Assembly: GCF_001458395.1 (NCBI RefSeq)
Contig: NZ_CYSR01000010.1
Span: 1 to 64,000 of the forward strand
From: Leisingera aquaemixtae
GTDB taxonomy: Bacteria; Pseudomonadota; Alphaproteobacteria; Rhodobacterales; Rhodobacteraceae
DNA length: 64,000 nucleotides
Direction: 5' to 3'
Each line of letters opens with the position of its first letter. The first letter of the stretch is position 1. Made by a program: the position numbers and the translations under genes. The notes beneath the pieces are model-generated. The model was not told the origin of the DNA. It saw only the letters and a list, made by a program, of their open reading frames with translations, and made no database searches. Positions 8,387 to 17,603 of the stretch are shown here, in pieces.

Positions 8387-9949
8387 ATGACGAAATTTGT
8401 CAGAAGCCTGGCGGCTGCTGCGGTGGTGGCGATGGCACCGGTTGCCTATGCCGAAACCACCGTGCGCGTTGCCTATGACGCTGACCCGGTCTCGCTGGAT
8501 CCGCACGAGCAGCTGTCCGGCGGCACGTTGCAGCTGTCGCACATGGTCTTTGACCCGCTGGTGCGCTGGACCCAGGACCTGCAGTTCGAACCGCGCCTGG
8601 CCGAAAGCTGGGAGCAGATCGACGAGACCACCATGCGCTTCAAGCTGCGCAGCGGCGTGACCTTCCACAGCGGCAATGCGCTGACCGCCAAGGACGTCGA
8701 CTGGACCTTTGACCGTCTGAAGCAAAGTGACGATTTCAAGGGCATCTTCGCCCCCTTCACCGATGTCGAAGTCGTTGACGACATGACCTTCGACCTCAAG
8801 ACCTCGGAGCCGTATCCGCTGGTCCTGCACACCGCGACCTACATCTTCCCGATGGACAGCGCTTTCTATTCCGGCACCACCGCTAACGGCAAGGACAAGG
8901 CCGAAGTGGTCAAGCACGGCGACAGCTTTGCCTCGCGCAATGTCTCCGGCACCGGCCCCTTCATCGTCTCCGAGCGTGAGCAGGGCGTGCGCGTCGTGTT
9001 CGACCGCTATGCTGACTACTGGGACACCGAAAGCGGCGGCAACGTCGACAAGATCGTGCTGACCCCGATCAAGGAAGACCCGACCCGCGTGGCAGCCCTG
9101 CTGTCCGGCGACGTGGACTTTATCGCGCCGGTTCCGCCGACCGACCTGAAGCGCGTGGAAGAGGCCGAGGGCGTTGACCTGATCACCATGCCCGGCACCC
9201 GCATCATCACCTTCCAGATGAACCAGAACCGCGTCGAAGCCTTCAAGGACGCCCGCGTCCGTCAGGCGATCGATTATGCGGTGAACAACGCAGGCATCGT
9301 TGACCGCATCATGCGCGGCTTCGGCACTGTTGGCGCGCAGGCCAGCCCGGCCGGTTACCTGGGCTATGACGAGGCGCTGGCACCGCGTTTCGACCTGGAA
9401 AAGGCCAAGACGCTGATGGCCGAGGCAGGCTATGCCGATGGTTTCTCGATCACTATGATGGCGCCGAACAACCGCTATGTGAACGACGACAAGATCGCGC
9501 AGGCGGTGGCTTCGATGCTGGCACAGATCAACATCAAAGTTGACCTGCAGACCATGCCCAAGGCGCAGTACTGGCCGGCGTTCGACGAGCGCGCAGCTGA
9601 CATGATGATGATCGGCTGGCACGCGGATACAGAAGACTCTGCCAACTTCCATCAGTTCCTGACCGCCTGCCCGGATGAAGCAACCGGCAACGGCCAGTAC
9701 AACTCCGGCAACTACTGCAACGAAGAAGCCGACAAGCTGATAAACCAGGCCAACGCGGAAACCGATCCGGACAAGCGTGGGGAACTGCTGAAGAAGCTGG
9801 AAGGCATCCTGTACAATGAGGCGGCGTTTATCCCGCTGCACTGGCAGAACCTTGCTTGGGGCGCCAAGTCCGGCATGAACGCGGCAGAGATCGTGAACGC
9901 GCTGAACTTCCCCTATTTCGGTGACCTGGTTGTCGAAACCGGCAGCTAA
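8387..9949 (+). CDS. Periplasmic substrate-binding protein of a peptide/opine-type ABC importer (SBP family 5)
   Basis: ATG 8387 follows GGGGAG and begins a signal peptide (MTKFVRSLAAAAVVAMAPVAYA). The mature part has the family 5 layout: DPVSLDPHEQLSGG near the N-terminus, YADYWDTESGGNVDKIVLTPI, and a C-terminal AAFIPLHWQ motif. At 520 aa it matches DppA/OppA-like proteins. It is the first gene of a complete dpp/opp-style set (permeases 10096 and 11073, ATPases 12028 and 13020). Peptides, opines or similar amino compounds are the family substrates; the actual one cannot be told from sequence. Confidence 0.92.
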   Translation: MTKFVRSLAAAAVVAMAPVAYAETTVRVAYDADPVSLDPHEQLSGGTLQLSHMVFDPLVRWTQDLQFEPRLAESWEQIDETTMRFKLRSGVTFHSGNALTAKDVDWTFDRLKQSDDFKGIFAPFTDVEVVDDMTFDLKTSEPYPLVLHTATYIFPMDSAFYSGTTANGKDKAEVVKHGDSFASRNVSGTGPFIVSEREQGVRVVFDRYADYWDTESGGNVDKIVLTPIKEDPTRVAALLSGDVDFIAPVPPTDLKRVEEAEGVDLITMPGTRIITFQMNQNRVEAFKDARVRQAIDYAVNNAGIVDRIMRGFGTVGAQASPAGYLGYDEALAPRFDLEKAKTLMAEAGYADGFSITMMAPNNRYVNDDKIAQAVASMLAQINIKVDLQTMPKAQYWPAFDERAADMMMIGWHADTEDSANFHQFLTACPDEATGNGQYNSGNYCNEEADKLINQANAETDPDKRGELLKKLEGILYNEAAFIPLHWQNLAWGAKSGMNAAEIVNALNFPYFGDLVVETGS

Positions 9950-9964
9950 GCCACTGAAAAGACT

Positions 9965-9990
9965 CGGGCCGGTCTCCCCCGGCCGGCCCG
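9965..9990 (+). other. Intercistronic hairpin after the binding-protein gene
   Basis: CGGGCCGG (9965-9972) pairs with CCGGCCCG (9983-9990) without a T run. Such hairpins between binding-protein and permease genes commonly stabilise the upstream message, so that the binding protein is made in excess. That role is inferred. Confidence 0.45.
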
Positions 9991-10095
9991 GGCCACCCCT
10001 ATAACAAGCGGCCGCCAAGGCTGCGATTGCAGGCTCCGCCGGTCCCTTCGGCATTGCGGCCTGCGCTGTCATCGAACTCTACAAAGGTCAGGAAG

Positions 10096-11076
10096 ATGTT
10101 TGCCTATCTCGCCAAGCGAGTGATTCAGGCGATTGCGGTGATGTTCGTCATCTCGCTGATTGCTTTTGCCATCCAGGGCAACCTGGGCGACCCGCTGCGC
10201 GAGCTGGTCGGCCAGTCGGTGTCCGAAGAAGTGCGCCAGCAGCTGCGCGATGAACTGGGGCTGAACGACAGCTTCGTGACCCAATACCTGCGCTTTGCCG
10301 GCAATGCGCTGCAGGGCGATCTGGGCACCTCCTATTTCTTCAAGGAGCCGGCGCTCGATGTGATCCTGAAGAAGCTGCCCGCGACATTGGAGCTGGTGTT
10401 CGGGGCCACCCTGATCATCATCGGCTTCTCGGTGCCGCTGGGCGTCTATACCGCGATCAAGCCGGACAGCATCCTGAGCCGCGTCATCATGGGCCTGTCG
10501 ATTGTCGGCATCTCGATCCCGGTGTTCCTGACCGCCATCCTGATGATCTTTGTCTTCTCGGTGGAATACGGCTGGTTCCCCTCCTACGGGCGCGGCGACA
10601 CCGTGCATGTCTGGGGCTATTGGGAGACCAACTTTGCCACCGCCGATGGCTGGATGCACATCATCCTGCCCTCCGTTGCGCTGGCGTCGATCATGCTGCC
10701 GCTGTTCGTCCGCCTGATCCGGGCCGAGATGATGGAAGTGCTGCAGTCGGAATACGTGAAATACGCCAAGGCCAAGGGCATCAACCCGTGGCGCATCTAC
10801 TTTGTGCATGCGCTGAAGAACACGCTTCTGCCGGTGATCACCGTGGGCGGCGTGCAGATCGGCACCATGGTGGCCTACACCATCCTGACCGAGACGGTGT
10901 TCCAGTGGCCGGGCATGGGTTTCATGTTCCTTGAGGCGGTGAACCGCGTCGATACCCCGCTGATCGTGGCCTACCTGATTGTTGTCGGCTTCATCTTTGT
11001 GGTCACCAACACCATCGTCGACCTGATCTATGGCCTGGTGAACCCGACCGTGAATATTGCGAGGATGGGCGCATGA
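10096..11076 (+). CDS. ABC importer permease, DppB family
   Basis: 326 aa; ATG 10096 has GGTCAGGAAG just upstream. Six hydrophobic helices, with MFAYLAKRVIQAIAVMFVIS at the start typical of DppB/OppB. The EAA loop is visible (EYVKYAKAKGINPWRIYFVHALKN). Overlaps the next permease by 4 bp (ATGA). Forms the inner-membrane channel with the gene at 11073. Confidence 0.93.
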   Translation: MFAYLAKRVIQAIAVMFVISLIAFAIQGNLGDPLRELVGQSVSEEVRQQLRDELGLNDSFVTQYLRFAGNALQGDLGTSYFFKEPALDVILKKLPATLELVFGATLIIIGFSVPLGVYTAIKPDSILSRVIMGLSIVGISIPVFLTAILMIFVFSVEYGWFPSYGRGDTVHVWGYWETNFATADGWMHIILPSVALASIMLPLFVRLIRAEMMEVLQSEYVKYAKAKGINPWRIYFVHALKNTLLPVITVGGVQIGTMVAYTILTETVFQWPGMGFMFLEAVNRVDTPLIVAYLIVVGFIFVVTNTIVDLIYGLVNPTVNIARMGA

Positions 11077-12023
11077 GCACCGAAACGCTGAACCCGAAAT
11101 CTGAACCGTCGCGCTGGTCCAAGGTCTGGAATTCCAACATGGGCTACAGCTTTCGCCGTAATCCGGTGGCGGTGGTCAGCATGGTTGTGTTCCTGATGAT
11201 TGCCGTCGCGGCCTTTCTGGCGCCGCTGATCGCGCCCTATGATCCCTACGATCCGGGATCCATTGACATCATGAACTCGGAATACCCGCCGGTCTGGATC
11301 GACGGAGCCCTGCCGGAATTCATGCTGGGCACGGATGACCAGGGCCGCGACCTGTGGTCGACGATCCTGTACGGCACCCGCCTGTCGCTGCTGATCGGCA
11401 TCTGCGCGGTGGCGCTGCAGGCCTTTCTGGGCATCTCCATCGGGTTGCTGGCCGGCTATGTCGGCGGCCGCCTGGACAGCCTGCTGATGCGGCTTGCCGA
11501 CATCCAGCTGTCGTTCTCGACCCTGATGGTGGCGATCATCTTTCTGGCGGTCACGCAGGCGATGTTCGGCTCCGACACCTTCAACCGCTATGCCGTTGTC
11601 TTTCTGATTGCGGTGATCGGGGTGGCGGAGTGGCCGCAGTACGCCCGTACCGTGCGCGCCACTGTGCTGGCCGAAAAGAAAAAGGAATATGTCGACAGCG
11701 CCCGCGTGCTGGGCTTTGGCCCGATGCGGATCATGGTGCGGCATATCCTGCCGAACTCGCTGTCGCCGATTTTCGTGATCTCCACCGTGCAGGTCGCCAA
11801 TGCGATCATTTCGGAAGCTTCGCTCAGCTTTCTGGGCCTGGGAATGCCGCCGAGCCAGCCGTCGCTGGGCTCGCTGATCTCTTCCGGCTTCGACTACATC
11901 TTCTCCGGCAGCTGGTGGATCACCGCCATTCCGGGCGTGGTGCTGGTGGTCCTGGTCCTTGTCATCAACCTGCTGGGCGACTGGATGCGCGACGTCCTGA
12001 ACCCGAAACTCTACAAGGGGTAA
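11073..12023 (+). CDS. ABC importer permease, DppC family
   Basis: 316 aa. It has an N-terminal cytoplasmic part, then helices from about residue 32 (PVAVVSMVVFLMIAVAAFLAPLI). The family signature GTDDQGRDLWSTILYGTRLSL and the EAA loop (EYVDSARVLGFGPMRIMVRHILPN) are present. Starts inside the upstream stop codon (ATGA) and is 4 bp from the ATPase gene, so it is translationally coupled within the operon. Confidence 0.93.
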   Translation: MSTETLNPKSEPSRWSKVWNSNMGYSFRRNPVAVVSMVVFLMIAVAAFLAPLIAPYDPYDPGSIDIMNSEYPPVWIDGALPEFMLGTDDQGRDLWSTILYGTRLSLLIGICAVALQAFLGISIGLLAGYVGGRLDSLLMRLADIQLSFSTLMVAIIFLAVTQAMFGSDTFNRYAVVFLIAVIGVAEWPQYARTVRATVLAEKKKEYVDSARVLGFGPMRIMVRHILPNSLSPIFVISTVQVANAIISEASLSFLGLGMPPSQPSLGSLISSGFDYIFSGSWWITAIPGVVLVVLVLVINLLGDWMRDVLNPKLYKG

Positions 12024-12027
12024 CGCG

Positions 12028-13023
12028 ATGAGCCTTCTTTCCGTGCGCGACCTCACCGTCAAATTCGCCATGCGCGACCAAACGGTTACCGCCCTCAACG
12101 GCATTTCCTTCGACCTGGCCAAGGGCGAGCGTCTGGGCATCGTCGGCGAAAGCGGCGCCGGCAAGTCAATCACCGGCTTTTCGCTGATGAACCTGCTGAG
12201 CCGCCCGGGCTTTATCGACAGCGGCCAGATCCTGTTCGACGGCGAGGATGTCGTTCAGATGAACGACAAGCGCCTGCGCAATCTGCGCGGCAACCGGATG
12301 GCGATGATCTTTCAGGATCCGATGGTCACGCTGAACCCGGTGCTGACCATCGGCCAGCAGATGATCGAAACCCTGATGGCGCACCGCAAGCTGAGCCGCG
12401 AGGAAGCGCGCCAGATCGCCATCGTCAAGCTGCGCGAGGTCTATATCCCGTCGCCGGAAGAACGGCTGGAGCAGTACCCGCACGAGCTGTCGGGCGGTAT
12501 GCGCCAGCGGATCATCATCGCCATCGCGCTGCTGCTGGACCCGCAGCTGATCATCGCGGATGAGCCGACCACCGCGCTGGACGTAACCATCCAGGCCGAC
12601 ATCATGGAACTGATGCTGGAGCTGTGCCAGTCCAACCAGGTGGGGCTGATCCTGATCACTCACGACCTCGGCGTGGTCAGCCAGATGACCGAGCGCACGC
12701 TGGTGATGTATGCCGGCCGCATCATCGAAGCGGGCCGCACGCGGGAGATCATCAACGACCCGCAGCACCCCTATACCCAAGGCCTGATCAACGCGCTGCC
12801 GCAGCAGACGGTGCCGGGCCAGCGGCTGAAGCAGATCCCAGGCAACATGCCGGGCCTGGCCAGCATTCCCCAGGGCTGCGCCTTCAACCCGCGCTGCAAA
12901 TACGCCACCGACCTGTGCCGCAGCCGGGTGCCGGAAATCGTGCAATACGGTGAGGTCGCAGTGGCCTGCCATGAGGTGCAGCGCCTGCACAGCGATGAAG
13001 ACCGTCAGGAGGCACGGGCATGA
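12028..13023 (+). CDS. ABC importer ATP-binding protein, DppD family
   Basis: 331 aa. Walker A is GESGAGKS, the signature is LSGGMRQR, and Walker B is LIIADEPTTALD. The C-terminal oligopeptide-transporter extension carries conserved cysteines (GCAFNPRCKYATDLC), seen in DppD/OppD. Overlaps the partner ATPase by 4 bp. Confidence 0.94.
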   Translation: MSLLSVRDLTVKFAMRDQTVTALNGISFDLAKGERLGIVGESGAGKSITGFSLMNLLSRPGFIDSGQILFDGEDVVQMNDKRLRNLRGNRMAMIFQDPMVTLNPVLTIGQQMIETLMAHRKLSREEARQIAIVKLREVYIPSPEERLEQYPHELSGGMRQRIIIAIALLLDPQLIIADEPTTALDVTIQADIMELMLELCQSNQVGLILITHDLGVVSQMTERTLVMYAGRIIEAGRTREIINDPQHPYTQGLINALPQQTVPGQRLKQIPGNMPGLASIPQGCAFNPRCKYATDLCRSRVPEIVQYGEVAVACHEVQRLHSDEDRQEARA

Positions 13024-14063
13024 AGGACGCAAACACTGACCGCCCGCTGCTGGAGATCCAGAACCTGGAAAAGCGGTTCGATCTCGATCACGGGTTCCTG
13101 GAGACGCTGAAGTTCAAAAAGGGCAAATTCGTGCGGGAAACCCGCTCGGTCCACGCGGTGAACAACATCACTCTGGACGCCAACCGCGGCGAGGCGCTGT
13201 GCGTTGTGGGCGAATCGGGCTGCGGCAAGTCGACCGTGGCGCGGCTGGTGGCGGGGCTGCTGACCCCGACGGCGGGCGAGATCCGCTATGACGGGCAGCG
13301 CATCGACAATCTGTCGCGCGGCGAGATGCAGCCTTTGCGCAAGAAGATCCAGATGATCTTCCAGAACCCCTATGCCTCGCTCAACCCGCGCATGACCATC
13401 CGGCAGGCGCTGGAAGAGCCGGTGCGCCATCACTTTCCCAACGCCTCGGCGGCCGAAGTGCGCGACAAGGTGACCGAGGTGATGCTGTCGGTGGGCGTCG
13501 ATCCCAGCTGGGCGAAACGCTACCCGCATGAGTTTTCCGGCGGCCAGCGCCAGCGGATCGCCATTGCCCGCGCCCTGACGGTGGATCCGGAGTTCATCAT
13601 CGCGGACGAGCCGATCAGCGCGCTGGATGTCTCGATCCAGGCGCAGGTGCTGAACCTGATGCTGGAAGCCAAGGAAAGCCGCGGCCTGACCTATCTGTTC
13701 ATCACTCATGATCTGAGTGTGGTGGAGCACTTCGGCACCCGTGTTGCGGTTCTTTACCTCGGGTCGGTTTGCGAAATTGCCGACACCGCGACATTGTTCT
13801 CCAGCCCCAAACACCCCTATACTCGGGCCTTGCTGTCCGCGGTGCCGCAGCTGAAGGACGACCGGCCGAACCATATCCGCCTCAAGGGCGAGATTCCGAC
13901 GCCGATCAACCTCCCGACAGGCTGCCCGTTCCAAAGCCGCTGCTCCTTTGCGGACGCACGATGCAAGAGTGAAAAGCCGAAAGCCATTCACCAGCCCGAT
14001 GGCAGCCTTGTTGCCTGCCATGCTGTCGAAGAAGACAGGCTGGATGCGGTGGCCGCCGGCTAG
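13020..14063 (+). CDS. ABC importer ATP-binding protein, DppF family
   Basis: 347 aa. Walker A is GESGCGKST, the signature is FSGGQRQR, and Walker B is FIIADEPISALD. The same C-terminal Cys motif occurs (GCPFQSRCSFADARC). Pairs with the 12028 product as the ATPase heterodimer. The LysR gene follows after 13 bp. Confidence 0.94.
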   Translation: MKDANTDRPLLEIQNLEKRFDLDHGFLETLKFKKGKFVRETRSVHAVNNITLDANRGEALCVVGESGCGKSTVARLVAGLLTPTAGEIRYDGQRIDNLSRGEMQPLRKKIQMIFQNPYASLNPRMTIRQALEEPVRHHFPNASAAEVRDKVTEVMLSVGVDPSWAKRYPHEFSGGQRQRIAIARALTVDPEFIIADEPISALDVSIQAQVLNLMLEAKESRGLTYLFITHDLSVVEHFGTRVAVLYLGSVCEIADTATLFSSPKHPYTRALLSAVPQLKDDRPNHIRLKGEIPTPINLPTGCPFQSRCSFADARCKSEKPKAIHQPDGSLVACHAVEEDRLDAVAAG

Positions 14064-14076
14064 GACGGGACGCTAG

Positions 14077-14997
14077 TTGGACATCATCTGGCTTAAGGAT
14101 TTCGAGGCTTTGGTCGCGTGCAAGAATTTCTCGCGCGCGGCCGAAGAGCGCAATGTCAGCCAGCCGGCTTTCTCCCGCCGCATCCGGGCGCTGGAGAATG
14201 AAATCGGCGTGCGGCTGATCAACCGCGAGACCCTGCCGCTGACGCTGACCCCGGCAGGGGAGGTGTTTCTGTCCCAGTCCCGCATCATGCTGCGCACCTA
14301 CGAGGAAACCATCGAGCGCTGCCAGACGATTGATGCGGCGGGCGAAAACGTGATCCGCTTTGCGGCGTCGCAGTCGCTGTACATGACCCATTACAAGACC
14401 CTGATTGCGCCCTTGGCGAGCCAGGGCGGGGTGGATACCGACCTCAACTCCACCTCCTGGGCCGCCGATCAGTTCGTGAGCGCTTTGCAGCAGGGCTATT
14501 GCGATGTGATCCTGACCTACTGGCATCCGTCGATGGATTTCCTGGGGCCGCTGGAGGTCGCCAACTTCGAATACCTGACCCTGTCGACCGACCGCTATGT
14601 GCCGGTCTCGCGCACCGCCGCGGACGGCACGCCGGAGTTTGGATTTGCGGCCGGCAGCAAGGACGCGGTGCCGCTGCTGTCCTATGGCGCGGTGTCCGCC
14701 CTGCGCTCGGTGCAGGAGTTCGCGCTGACCCAGCTCTTGCCCACGCAAAAGGTCTTTGTCGTCAATCAGAACGCGCTGGCCAACAGCGTCAAGGCAATGA
14801 TCCAGGAGGGGTTCGGCATGGGCTGGCTGCCGCTGAGCCTGTGCCGCCAGGAGATCGCGTCGGGCCGGTTTGCCCTCGTCGACGAGCGGCTGGGCACTGA
14901 CCTGGAAATCCGTCTCTACCGGGATCCGCGCAGCACCAAGCAGACGCTGGATGTGCTGTGGAAGCAGCTGAAACGCTCCGCAATGAAAGCCGCCTGA
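14077..14997 (+). CDS. LysR-family transcriptional regulator
   Basis: 306 aa, TTG start at 14077 (the only start that keeps the full helix-turn-helix MDIIWLKDFEALVACKNFSRAAEERNVSQ split as residues 1-29). HTH at about residues 5-60, effector-binding domain from about 90. It lies 13 bp after the last ABC gene on the same strand and so is probably cotranscribed. This placement is unusual for LysR proteins, which are often divergent; it suggests feedback on the importer operon. Ligand unknown. Confidence 0.88.
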   Translation: MDIIWLKDFEALVACKNFSRAAEERNVSQPAFSRRIRALENEIGVRLINRETLPLTLTPAGEVFLSQSRIMLRTYEETIERCQTIDAAGENVIRFAASQSLYMTHYKTLIAPLASQGGVDTDLNSTSWAADQFVSALQQGYCDVILTYWHPSMDFLGPLEVANFEYLTLSTDRYVPVSRTAADGTPEFGFAAGSKDAVPLLSYGAVSALRSVQEFALTQLLPTQKVFVVNQNALANSVKAMIQEGFGMGWLPLSLCRQEIASGRFALVDERLGTDLEIRLYRDPRSTKQTLDVLWKQLKRSAMKAA

Positions 14998-15058
14998 GCG
15001 CCGGAACAGGCGCCCGCCTGAGCTGCGGTTTCGTATTGGCAGAGTGCTAAAAACAACA

Positions 15059-15078
15059 AAGGCGCCCAAAGGCGCCTT
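15059..15078 (-). terminator. Bidirectional terminator between lysR and tRNA-Pro
   Basis: AAGGCGCC (15059-15066), 4-nt loop, GGCGCCTT (15071-15078). On the minus strand it is followed by a T-rich run (TTGTTGTTTTT), so it ends the tRNA transcript. On the plus strand TGTTTTATT follows, so it can also end lysR. Confidence 0.8.
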
Positions 15079-15085
15079 GTTTTAT

Positions 15086-15162
15086 TGGTCGGAGTGAGAG
15101 GATTCGAACCTCCGACCCCTGCCTCCCGAAGACAGTGCTCTACCAGGCTGAGCTACACTCCG
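15086..15162 (-). tRNA. tRNA-Pro (anticodon CGG)
   Basis: A 77-nt cloverleaf. The acceptor stem CGGAGTG/CACTCCG is perfect and CCA is encoded. The D arm is GCTC/GAGC and the anticodon stem CTGTC/GGCAG encloses loop TTCGGGA, so positions 34-36 are CGG. The T arm carries TTCGAAT. It reads CCG proline codons, common in this G+C-rich genome. Confidence 0.95.
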
Positions 15163-15274
15163 ACCGTGGGGGCGAAATAGCCCAGGGCGCGGGGTTTGAC
15201 AAGGGCGATTCCACAGAAAGATGCGGTTTTTGAGAATTCTTTTTAGCGGCCTAGAACAGGGGGCCGGCGGGCAT

Positions 15275-15308
15275 GAAAAAGCCCCGCGCGGACAACCGGG
15301 CGGGGCTT
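15275..15308 (-). terminator. Rho-independent terminator of leuB
   Basis: On the minus strand, AAGCCCCGC pairs with GCGGGGCTT around a 12-nt loop and is followed by TTTTT. It lies 27 bp after the leuB stop codon. Confidence 0.85.
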
Positions 15309-15334
15309 GGGGTGATCCGAGAATATCCAGGAAA

Positions 15335-16438
15335 TCAGAGGCTTGCGTCCAGCGCAGCGACCACGGCGTCGCCCATCTGGCTGGTCGAGACGGGCTCTAC
15401 GCCTTCGCTGGCCAGCAGGTCCGCGGTGCGCACGCCGTCGGCCAGAACCTTCTCGACCGCAGCTTCCAGGCGGTCAGCTTCGGCGCCCTGGTCGAAGCTG
15501 TAGCGCAGCGCCATGGCAAAGCTCAGGATGCAGGCGATCGGGTTGGCCTTGCCCTGGCCCGCGATGTCGGGGGCAGAACCGTGCACCGGCTCATAGAGCG
15601 CCTTGGGGCGGCCGTTTTCCATCGGTGCGCCGAGGGAGGCGGAGGGCAGCATGCCAAGCGAGCCGGTCAGCATTGCGGCGCAGTCGGACAGGATGTCGCC
15701 GAACAGGTTGTCGGTCAGGATGACGTCGAACTGTTTGGGCGCGCGCACCAGCTGCATGGCGCCGTTGTCGGCGTACATGTGGGACAGCTCGACCTCCGGG
15801 TAATCTGCAGACACACGGGTCACAACCTCGCGCCAGAGGATGCCGGATTCCATCACGTTGGCCTTCTCCATCGAGCAGACCTTTTTGTTGCGGCGCATCG
15901 CCAGCTCGAACGCGGAGCGGGCGGCACGCTCGATCTCGCTTTCGGTGTAGCGCTGGGTGTTGATGCCGACGCGCTCGTTGCCTTCCTCGAAGATGCCGCG
16001 CGGCTCGCCGAAGTAGACGCCGGAGGTCAGCTCGCGCACGATCATGATGTCGAGGCCCGCGACGATGTCCTTCTTCAGCGAGGAGAAGTCCGCCAGCGCG
16101 TCAAAGCACTGCGCCGGGCGCAGGTTGGAGTAGAGGTCCATTTCCTTGCGCAGGCGCAAGAGGCCGCGCTCAGGCTTCACCGAGAAGTCCAGGTTGTCAT
16201 AGGCCGGGCCGCCGACCGCGCCCAGCAGCACCGCGTCGACGTCCTGCGCCTTGGCCATGGTTTCATCCGCCAGCGGCTTGCCGTGCTTGTCATAGGCCGC
16301 ACCGCCAACCAGATCCTCGCTCACATCGAACTGCAGGCCGCGCTTGTCGCCAAACCAGGTGATGATCTTGCGCACCTCGGCCATGACTTCGGGGCCGATC
16401 CCGTCGCCGGGCAGAATCAGAATCGATGGGTTGGGCAT
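15335..16438 (-). CDS. leuB: 3-isopropylmalate dehydrogenase
   Basis: 367 aa from ATG 16438, preceded by GGAGG 6 nt upstream; the open frame extends further but has no family match there. [22 protein letters not shown] is the family N-terminus. The substrate loop [19 protein letters not shown] and the metal/NAD region ([19 protein letters not shown]) are present. It oxidatively decarboxylates 3-isopropylmalate in leucine synthesis, in the cytoplasm. leuD and leuC lie 2.4 and 3.0 kb upstream on the same strand. Confidence 0.96.
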   Translation of the reverse strand: MPNPSILILPGDGIGPEVMAEVRKIITWFGDKRGLQFDVSEDLVGGAAYDKHGKPLADETMAKAQDVDAVLLGAVGGPAYDNLDFSVKPERGLLRLRKEMDLYSNLRPAQCFDALADFSSLKKDIVAGLDIMIVRELTSGVYFGEPRGIFEEGNERVGINTQRYTESEIERAARSAFELAMRRNKKVCSMEKANVMESGILWREVVTRVSADYPEVELSHMYADNGAMQLVRAPKQFDVILTDNLFGDILSDCAAMLTGSLGMLPSASLGAPMENGRPKALYEPVHGSAPDIAGQGKANPIACILSFAMALRYSFDQGAEADRLEAAVEKVLADGVRTADLLASEGVEPVSTSQMGDAVVAALDASL

Positions 16439-16562
16439 GGGGATCCTCCTAAAAACAGCTGGCAAGGGCGTAGCGGGACAGCGGGGCAGGGTCAATAACG
16501 GCCCTGGGAAATAAAGGAGCTGAGGAGGATTTGCCTGCGCAATGAAGCTGTGGAGCAGCGGG

Positions 16563-17603
16563 CTAGTCCAGCAATAAATCCACCCAGACCAGCCGGTGAC
16601 GGCTGGCGAGGGCCGCGGCATCGTCCGGGCCATCGGGCCAGGCAATGCCGCTGCCGGCAACCGTCAGCCCGGCGGAGGGCAGCACATAGTCCACCCGCAT
16701 CTGCCCTACGCCCTGCCAGGCCACCGTTGCGGTGCCCTGCGGGCTGTGCGGCTGCGGGTCCTGCAGGCGCGGGTCTGCCAGCAGGCTGCGGATGGCTTGT
16801 TTGCGGCCTTCGCCCTGGCCGGGGTCAAGGTTGGCGTCCCCGGCAATGACAAAGGGCGCCTCGGGTACCGGTCCCAGCCGGCCGTCCAGCAGCAGCTGCC
16901 AGAGCCGGATTTCGTCGTGATTGCGCCGCCCGTTGCGGTCTTCCGGCCCGTCAAAGACCGGCGGGGCGGCATGGAAGGTCATCACATTCAGCCAGCGGCC
17001 ACCCGGCAGTTCCACCGGCACCAGCCAATGCCCGGTGGAGGACAGCCGCTGCACGGCCTGCGCCTCTGGCGAGGGGAAGGGGCGGCCGTCCGGGTGCTGC
17101 GGCAGCAGCGCGTCCGGCAGATCGCGCCACAGCAGGGCAGAAAAGTCGCGGACCCCCTCGTGGCCGATGGGAAGACGCGACAGCAGCGCAATGCCGCCCT
17201 GGCCGCGGAACCGGCCAAAGCCCTGGTTGTCGCGCGGCCCGCCGGCCCGGCCGTCGCCATCCAGATCCAGCGGCACCGGGGGCGGCAGGCCTGCGTTGGG
17301 CTGCAAAGCCACGCGGTACGGAAAGCTCAGGCCGTGGTCCGCCAGCCGTCCGGCCAGCGCGGCGAGCGCCCGGCCTTCAAAGTCCCAGTCAATTCCTTGC
17401 AGCGCCAGCACATCCGGCTGCACCGCGGCGATGACCTCCGCAACGGCATCAACCTGCGGGTCGGTGGCGCGTTCAATATCGCGCAGCAGCAGCCCCGGCC
17501 CGTCGCGTGACAGCTCTGTGTTGAAGGTCGCGATGCGCAGGGTTTCAGTCTGGCCTGCGGCGGCGGCGAGTGTCAGAAGGAGGCCTGCCGCCAGCGGCCT
17601 CAT
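16563..17603 (-). CDS. Exported endonuclease/exonuclease/phosphatase-family protein
   Basis: 346 aa. Short signal peptide ([17 protein letters not shown]), then the EEP fold: [10 protein letters not shown] at the start, GDANLDPG metal/catalytic motif, and a C-terminal SRHRLVW motif (family S-D-H). It also has a loop [26 protein letters not shown] that resembles a calcium-binding or extended surface loop. ATG 17603 overlaps the TGA of the membrane-protein gene upstream (ATGA), so the two are coupled. Substrate could be nucleic acid, phospholipid or sugar phosphate. Confidence 0.78.
   Translation of the reverse strand: MRPLAAGLLLTLAAAAGQTETLRIATFNTELSRDGPGLLLRDIERATDPQVDAVAEVIAAVQPDVLALQGIDWDFEGRALAALAGRLADHGLSFPYRVALQPNAGLPPPVPLDLDGDGRAGGPRDNQGFGRFRGQGGIALLSRLPIGHEGVRDFSALLWRDLPDALLPQHPDGRPFPSPEAQAVQRLSSTGHWLVPVELPGGRWLNVMTFHAAPPVFDGPEDRNGRRNHDEIRLWQLLLDGRLGPVPEAPFVIAGDANLDPGQGEGRKQAIRSLLADPRLQDPQPHSPQGTATVAWQGVGQMRVDYVLPSAGLTVAGSGIAWPDGPDDAAALASRHRLVWVDLLLD

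Noticed and set aside
8384-10072. 562-aa minus-strand ORF opposite the binding-protein gene
   Set aside because: Shadow of a clear SBP gene; no family features and a biased His/Gln/Arg composition typical of antisense frames in G+C-rich DNA.
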